From contig OZ020624.1 of assembly GCA_963971575.1 (NCBI GenBank), positions 17,019,249-17,083,248 of the forward strand: a stretch of DNA of 64,000 nt, read 5' to 3'. Source of the DNA: Liopterus haemorrhoidalis (taxonomy: Eukaryota > Arthropoda > Insecta > Coleoptera > Dytiscidae). Each line of letters starts with the position of its first letter. Position 1 is the first letter of the stretch. The notes under the pieces are model-generated. The model did no database searches, had not been told where the DNA came from, and saw only the letters and a program-made list of their open reading frames with translations. Shown here piece by piece: positions 58,749 to 64,000 of the stretch. Made by a program: the position numbers and the translations under genes.

Positions 58749-59046
58749 TAAGCCGTTCACTTTTGTAAGAACAAACTAAGAGGGAATTTTGTTTTCAACA
58801 GTTTGCACCTTTGAAGCTGTATGTCATGTTGGTATTAAAAAATGTCACTTTTTTAAAATGTCGATCCATTTGACATATGTCATAACGAAAAATGATATCT
58901 TAATTATAGTGATCATAACCTTATCAACCTAAAGTCGGTTTTACAGCATAAGGAATATTTTTAATTGACATTTAAAGTCAGTAACACACTATAAAAGTAA
59001 CCAAAATAACCAGATCTAGTGTGTTCTTACAAAAGTGAACAGCTTA
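58749..59046. mobile_element. TIR element with TTCACTTTTGTAAGAACA ends
   Basis: The left TAAGCCGTTCACTTTTGTAA and right TTACAAAAGTGAACAGCTTA are inverted repeats; TA on both sides. It shares the AACCAGATCTAGT block with 2117-2593. Confidence 0.8.
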
Positions 59047-59296
59047 TAGGTTGATAATTATTTTCATAGGTCGATAAATATTTCTATAGCTCAATAATTA
59101 ATTCCATAGGTCAAAAATTAAAACCATAGATCAATTATTTAATACATAGGTAAACTATTATTTCCATAGGTACTATTCTGTAGATCATATATTTTTTTCA
59201 TAGGTCAAATATTTTTATCCATAAAAAAATAACGTTTATCACTGGCAGAGGGTGCTATGGCGACTACTTGATATAAGATAGCCTGGTAACCGAAGA

Positions 59297-60478
59297 GTTC
59301 ATCGAAAATCAATTAATCGAAAATCAATTCATCGAAAATAAATTCATCGAAAATCAATTCATCGAATGATCAATTCATCGGATGATCAATTCATCGAATG
59401 ATCAATTCATCGAATAATCAATTCATCGAAAAAAAATATTTTGTAAATATTTGAGAGGAATGCCGAGGGGATCGGAAAGTCAAAAGAGCAGTGGTCAATA
59501 AAAGTTGACAGACTAAAAAATAATTGCGTAAATTTTTTTATATGGTTTAAAAAAAGGTAAATAAAGTGACATAGTGTTCGAATATAAATAAATATAATAA
59601 GAAAACTTATATAATAAAATAAATAAATGTTTTGTTTTTAAGGTTTAATAAGACAGGTTATGGGCAATTGCAAGCAAATAATTATTATAAATTCATACAC
59701 AATGATACGCATTTTAATTGGGCTAATATGGGGGAAAATAAAGTACTATGCGCCTAAAAACAAGGTAATTAGGTTAGGTTTAGTTAGTAAAAGTCTAAAA
59801 CCGAGCGGAGCGAGTTACCCATCTTCTAGTTTAAGGACAAAGCACTATTTTAGGTTAGGTTAGGTTAGTAAGGGTTTTGTTAGAAGAAGCCGAGCGAAGC
59901 GAGCTACCCATCTTCTAGTTTAATGTCAAAACACTATCTTAGGTTAGGTTAGGTTAGTAAGGGTTTGGTTAGAAGAAGCCGAGCGAAGCGAGCTACCCAT
60001 CATCTAGTTTAATGACAAAACAAACTCACACTAACATAACAATGCCACCTGTTTAGAATCACCGTACATTGAACAAATCATGTGTGGTATAGTAAATATG
60101 AATAGTAAAACTATGTACATAACACAAAACCCTTAAGACTTAACAGGGGGACATTAACCGGGTTTTTTCTGATCTAAGGAGCCCTGTTCGATTTCAAAAT
60201 AATCCAACAGGTATCATTTACCTGGCGTATTTTCTGAATGGAAAATTTGAAAATTATTAATAGACCAAGTATGATAGTTATTTAATAAGTGTAGTATGTC
60301 AACTTTTATTGACCACTGCTTTTTTGGCTTTCCGATCCCCTCGGCATTCCTCTCAAATATTTACAAAATATTTTATTTCGATGAATTGATAATTCGATGA
60401 ATTGATCATTCGATGAATTAATTTTCGTTGAATTGATTTTCGATGAATTGATTTTCGATGAATTGATTTTCGATGAAC
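59297..60478. mobile_element. long-TIR element carrying a telomere-like minisatellite
   Basis: The left arm 59297-59510 consists of ATCGAAAATCAATTC repeats, then TTTTGTAAATATTTGAGAGG and CCGAGGGGATCGGAAAGTC. The right arm 60295-60478 is its reverse complement. Arms are about 200 bp. The central part holds the TTAGG-oriented minisatellite (59760-60010). No transposase was seen. Confidence 0.75.
59760..60010 (+). repeat. telomere-like minisatellite, TTAGG orientation
   Basis: Units of about 90 bp with TTTTAGGTTAGGTTAGGTTA, AGAAGAAGCCGAGCGAAGCG and TACCCATCTTCTAGTTTAAT, the reverse complement of the 58138-58515 units. Confidence 0.8.
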
Positions 60479-61639
60479 TTACCATGAATCCCTGGTCAAT
60501 TCAACACTCTGTATATGAATTTTATCAATTTACGTTTAATGTATCATTGGGTGCGTTTTGTTGGTGGCTGGTTGAAAGTACTAGAATTGATGCGCAAGAA
60601 AACGACAATTTTGATCGTGAAGTAAACATGGAATGTCATTTGCATGGAGGTTAAGTCATATGGTTATAGGGGAAAAATTTTAAGATCGTAGCGCCACGCG
60701 GATTTTTTTGAAACCATTCTAGATCAGATACCACTTGACATTTACTAGTAAATAATAGCAAAAAGTGTATCAAAAAACGACAGAAAATAAATAATTGTTT
60801 GGGATTTTCTGATTTTGTGAAGTGACATTACTTGTAAACATCTAAAATACTACATTTTGTGATCTGGTTTTAAGTTATGGCGGTTTTCCATTGTCGATTA
60901 TTTTAACTATATTGGGGGAAATAATAATTCCCGTGTTGTTTACCAAGGGGTAGAAATCTACAATGCTGGGCATATAATATTGTGTGGAGTCACTGAAAAA
61001 ACAGAGAGTTCATAAAGATGTATGCATTATGCCTACAAACTTGTGCATCACAAACCCACACACAATAACAGGAATTTTCAAGATAGGCGATAATAAATAC
61101 AATATTGAAAATATTTTTTGTAGTCACTATCATTAAAATGTAATGAGCAAACTTTGATACAAGGGCTCACTTTTTTCCAATTTTTAAATTGTTTATCTAA
61201 ACATCGCGTCGATTCCTAACCTCTTGCTTTCCCAATTTTGTTTCGAACCATACGGTGTCTGATATTAGTGGAAACAAATGAAACGATATTTCCTGGTTTC
61301 TTCTTTTCAATGAATTGCACATAGGCACACAACAATATGTGTTATACATTTTTCAATGATTATAATAAAACTTTAAAAACAAACTTCATACAAAACCAAT
61401 ACACAAAACGAAATGTTATATGATGTACACAAGTTCATGAAACGCTCACCAGATGGTAGGGTGCTTAGCTGCAAATCCCTATACTTAGAACAAATAACTA
61501 ACATATTTCACCTAAATGGATAATCTAAATAATAAATGCAGAATAAAAAAACTTTATAATTGAAGCAAATATTCAAGCATGTTTTAGAACGAGTAATTGA
61601 ATTGTACATACATTTTAAGTTTAGATTTCTCAATACTAT
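60479..61639. other. stretch without a recognised gene
   Basis: Non-coding AT-rich DNA. A 57-residue frame (about 60481-60654, rich in Trp and Phe) has no known domain. No transposon ends were recognised. Confidence 0.35.
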
Positions 61640-62455
61640 TGTTGGAATATGGGGTGACGCGTGGTGCCCCCTAGGCATTACACGCAGTTGGTGGGGTTGC
61701 CGCATGATGGCGGCAGGAGTAGCATAGCGCGGCAGAAGCAGGGGACTGGTTTGTCGACTGCGAGGTGTGTAGGACGTATTGAGAGAGAGAGTGTTATTAA
61801 ATTGTGTTTAGAAGTATTTTTGTTGTGTTGTTTATTTATTTTACCCTGGGGTATTTTTATGTGTTTGTCCCCCGAGTTGAGCGCCGGGCAGCGTTTTCGT
61901 TAATTTAAAAGGGGTTAACACGTCAATGGCGCCCAACGTGGGGCTGAGACGGATTCCTGCGTTAATTCTCGGCCAACAAAGTGAGAAGTCGGTGGAATCA
62001 GTCGACGCAGAAAGGTGAGAACCGTGAAGTGCACGCGGATCGTGATTATTCAACAGGTGTCCTTTGTTTGTTTGTTTACAAATAAAACAAGATGGAGGAC
62101 ATGTTGAGCAGAATTCTACAGACGCTCGAAGGGATGGAGGAGCGCCAGCGCAAGCAAGAGGCGCTTGAGACGCCGCCGGAAGGAAGGTCAGCGCCGGTTA
62201 AAGAAGAGATCGGATCTTCAAGCAAGATGGCAGCACACGACTGCAATTCAGCTCACAACCGCCAGGTGCCGTATTACAAATTATTAAACGACATCTTCCC
62301 GGAGTTCCAAGGTGAAGATTATGAGGATCCGGTGGTTTTCCTGGAACAAGCGGCAGAGACGTTATCCAAGGCGGGTATACCAAGTGAAGCCTGGGTTAAA
62401 ATCACCACGGGTAAACTAGGTGGGACAGCCAAAGACTGGTGGCTCCAAAGACGTT
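61640..62455 (+). mobile_element. gypsy-type LTR retrotransposon, 5' end (broken)
   Basis: The probable 5' LTR runs from TGTTGGAATATGGGGTGACG at 61640 to about 61925 (AACACGTCA). The primer-binding site TGGCGCCCAACGTGGGGC (61927-61944) matches tRNA-Lys 3' ends. The gag start follows at 62092. The element stops being recognisable at about 62455 and no protease, RT, integrase or 3' LTR is seen. Confidence 0.75.
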
Positions 62456-62511
62456 TTATGCTGTTATGTACCCTCTTGACCTTTCATCAAATTCTTTATT
62501 CAGTTATTTAA
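62092..62511 (+). pseudogene. gag N-terminal fragment of the gypsy-type element
   Basis: An ATG-started frame. A coiled charged start (MEDMLSRILQTLEGMEERQR) and then FPEFQGEDYEDPVVFLEQAA and KLGGTAKDWW, which fit the capsid region of arthropod Ty3/gypsy Gag. After WWLQRR the sequence turns into unrelated hydrophobic residues, so the true gag frame is cut near 62455. Confidence 0.75.
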
Positions 62512-63189
62512 TTATTCTTTTGTTATTTAAGTTATGTGTCCGCAAGAATTAGGAAATCTGATCTTTTAATCAATTTACCTAACCTGGGACACAACATTGT
62601 CGTTAGGAAATTTCCACATTAAACAATGTATTGTCCACTGCGATTAAAAGTTTTTTCAGCTCTAAATTCGCTTATTTCCACTTTTAATGTATATTCTCTT
62701 CTTTCTCACCATCTCTCCTATGATTTGCACAAGTTTTTTGTCCTTACAGTCACTTTTGCACACGTATTCGTCAGTTTTTGAGTACAAAATATCACTTTTT
62801 CATTTTTATTACGTCTTTTATTAATATTATACGTCTTAAAATATTTTGAACGCGGTAAAACCCTTTTTTTAGCGCATTCAACTTACCTATTTACGTCTTA
62901 AAAGCGTCATAAGTTGGTTTTTTGCGCCTTTTAGGTTAACTATTTTTGACCTCTTTTTTCTTAACCCTCTTAACTAACCAATTTCTCTTTTAAACGTCTT
63001 AACTCCACATATATTTTCCTGTTAAGTGAATTATAAGGGAGTTGCTTAGGGTACATTCGATTTGACGCCCCGACCGTTCCGAGCACGTTCTGTACACTCA
63101 AACGTGTTCGATTTGACGCTCGGAGTACACTCAATTGCATTCGTTTTGCGATCGAACGAGCATTTAGAGTGCGCTCTATGTGTTCGAAA
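62456..63189. other. stretch without a recognised gene
   Basis: AT-rich. ACGTCTTAAAAGCGTC-type motifs recur at about 62810-62990. A short TTCGATTTGACGC repeat lies at 63057-63120. No coding sequence or TE ends identified. Confidence 0.35.
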
Positions 63190-63365
63190 TTTCAATGCCG
63201 GGTTTACATTGGTAGAGTAAAAGAACTAGTAACTAGCGCAAGTAACTACCAACTAGTTACTATCCCTGTGTAAACAGTTGACATTGTGGCTAGTAGAGTA
63301 CTAGGTGCCAGTAGTTGGGCTAGGATAGCAGCTAGCTCGTCGACGTATTTACTAGCTACTGTCTT
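63190..63365. repeat. dispersed repeat H, copy 2
   Basis: CTAGT-rich block starting GCCGGGTTTACATTGGTAGA and containing ACTATCCCTGTGTAAACAGT, the reverse complement of features at 1880-2035. Confidence 0.5.
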
Positions 63366-63560
63366 TTCCCCCATTACGCAAAATTGATTCATTTCAAATT
63401 GGCGGCAAGCGATAACCTGTCATAACAAATAGAAAAAAACCCATATCAGGTAAGTTACAATTTATTTACATAAATTGCGTAACATTGATTTATTAATTGA
63501 TGATTTTTTAAATCATCTGGGAAATAACTGCCTTTGATACACGAAAAAGATGTTGTAGAC

Positions 63561-63867
63561 CAGTGTTTCTCGACCAAAAACGCACCGTGGACCAGAATAA
63601 TATATAATTTTCTAACGCGGACTACTAATAATAATTGTTGGTTTATTTTTTGCATGAAAACAAATATATTTAATGTGCTACTAAACACATGTATTTTATT
63701 TGTAGAAAATCACAGAAAATAAACAAAATATAAACTATTTACATAAAAAAATGTGCAAAATAAATTAAAAATAAAACTGCAAAAAACACATATAAAAACT
63801 TACGCGGACCACTAAAAGTTTTCTGGGGACCACTGATGGTCCGCGGACCACCTGTTTAGAAACACTG
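63561..63867. mobile_element. hAT MITE with CAGTGTTTCT ends, perfect 8-bp duplication
   Basis: The left CAGTGTTTCTCGACC and right GGTGGTCC-like CCTGTTTAGAAACACTG are inverted repeats. TTGTAGAC is duplicated exactly (63553-63560, 63868-63875). Internal CCGTGGACCA and TCCGCGGACCA blocks mirror each other. Confidence 0.88.
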
Positions 63868-64000
63868 TTGTAGACTACAATAACTATTTCCTGTGGCTAG
63901 GAAATAAAGCGTTAATTCCAATTTTATTTTTGCTGGAATCGCATCCCTTATTAGTGTATCAGTTCGTTGTATTAATGGACTAACTAAATTTAATAGCCTA

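Larger units (their letters stand above)
57560..59235. repeat. degenerate ATAGGTCAATAATTA array with nested elements
   Basis: Many variants of a roughly 20-base unit (ATAGATCAATAATTA, ATAGGTCGATAAATATTTC and so on) lie at 57560-57650, 58665-58745 and 59047-59230. Three blocks interrupt it: MITE A (57654-58060), the CCTAA minisatellite (58138-58515) and a TIR element (58749-59046). Confidence 0.75.

Overview
This is a stretch of AT-rich insect nuclear DNA: GT-AG introns, three conserved animal genes broken into exons, and very dense transposable elements (TEs). Short TTAGG-type runs fit an insect with ordinary insect telomere repeats. The order is not certain; a TE-rich beetle or bug genome would fit. 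There are no bacterial features.

Host genes. (1) 2869-3454, minus: the first three exons of a neutral sphingomyelinase; the rest is not found and should lie left of the window or be lost. (2) 7299-17611, plus: a complete three-exon ITFG1/TIP (LINKIN) gene, 601 residues, divergent from the first gene; its 7.2-kb intron 1 carries two head-to-tail CR1/L2-like retrotransposon copies in antisense. (3) 55667-22953, minus: a complete ten-exon DCST1 (fly sneaky family) gene, 737 residues, spread over 32.7 kb. All ten exons join in phase at GT-AG sites. It ends in a cysteine-rich RING-like tail and converges on ITFG1. A possible small membrane protein (1106-1318, minus) lies within the sphingomyelinase intron or downstream region.

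Repeats. 17.7-22.9 kb (between ITFG1 and DCST1) holds Tc1, PIF-like and other terminal-inverted-repeat (TIR) elements. DCST1 intron 8 (25.3-28.7 kb) holds two Tc1/mariner-type copies, one carrying a nested internally deleted mariner, and a hAT element with a perfect 8-bp target duplication. Intron 7 (28.9-40.9 kb) is a nest: a mariner split by hAT-1, hAT-1 split by a Helitron, the Helitron carrying a 16-bp minisatellite, the minisatellite split by hAT-2, and hAT-2 split by a second Helitron. Introns 4 and 2 (41.8-48 kb) hold further hAT and TIR elements. Intron 1 (48.2-55.3 kb) holds an 18-unit, 126-bp minisatellite with a three-unit higher-order pattern and splice-like signals in most units. 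Upstream of DCST1 (55.7-64 kb) are a HARBI1-like fragment, gypsy fragments, SINE-like sequence, telomere-like minisatellites inside a long-TIR element, and the 5' end of a gypsy LTR element with a tRNA-Lys type primer-binding site.

All calls come from reading the sequence. Gene identities rest on remembered family motifs, and TE superfamily calls on TIRs, target-site duplications (TSDs) and transposase motifs.
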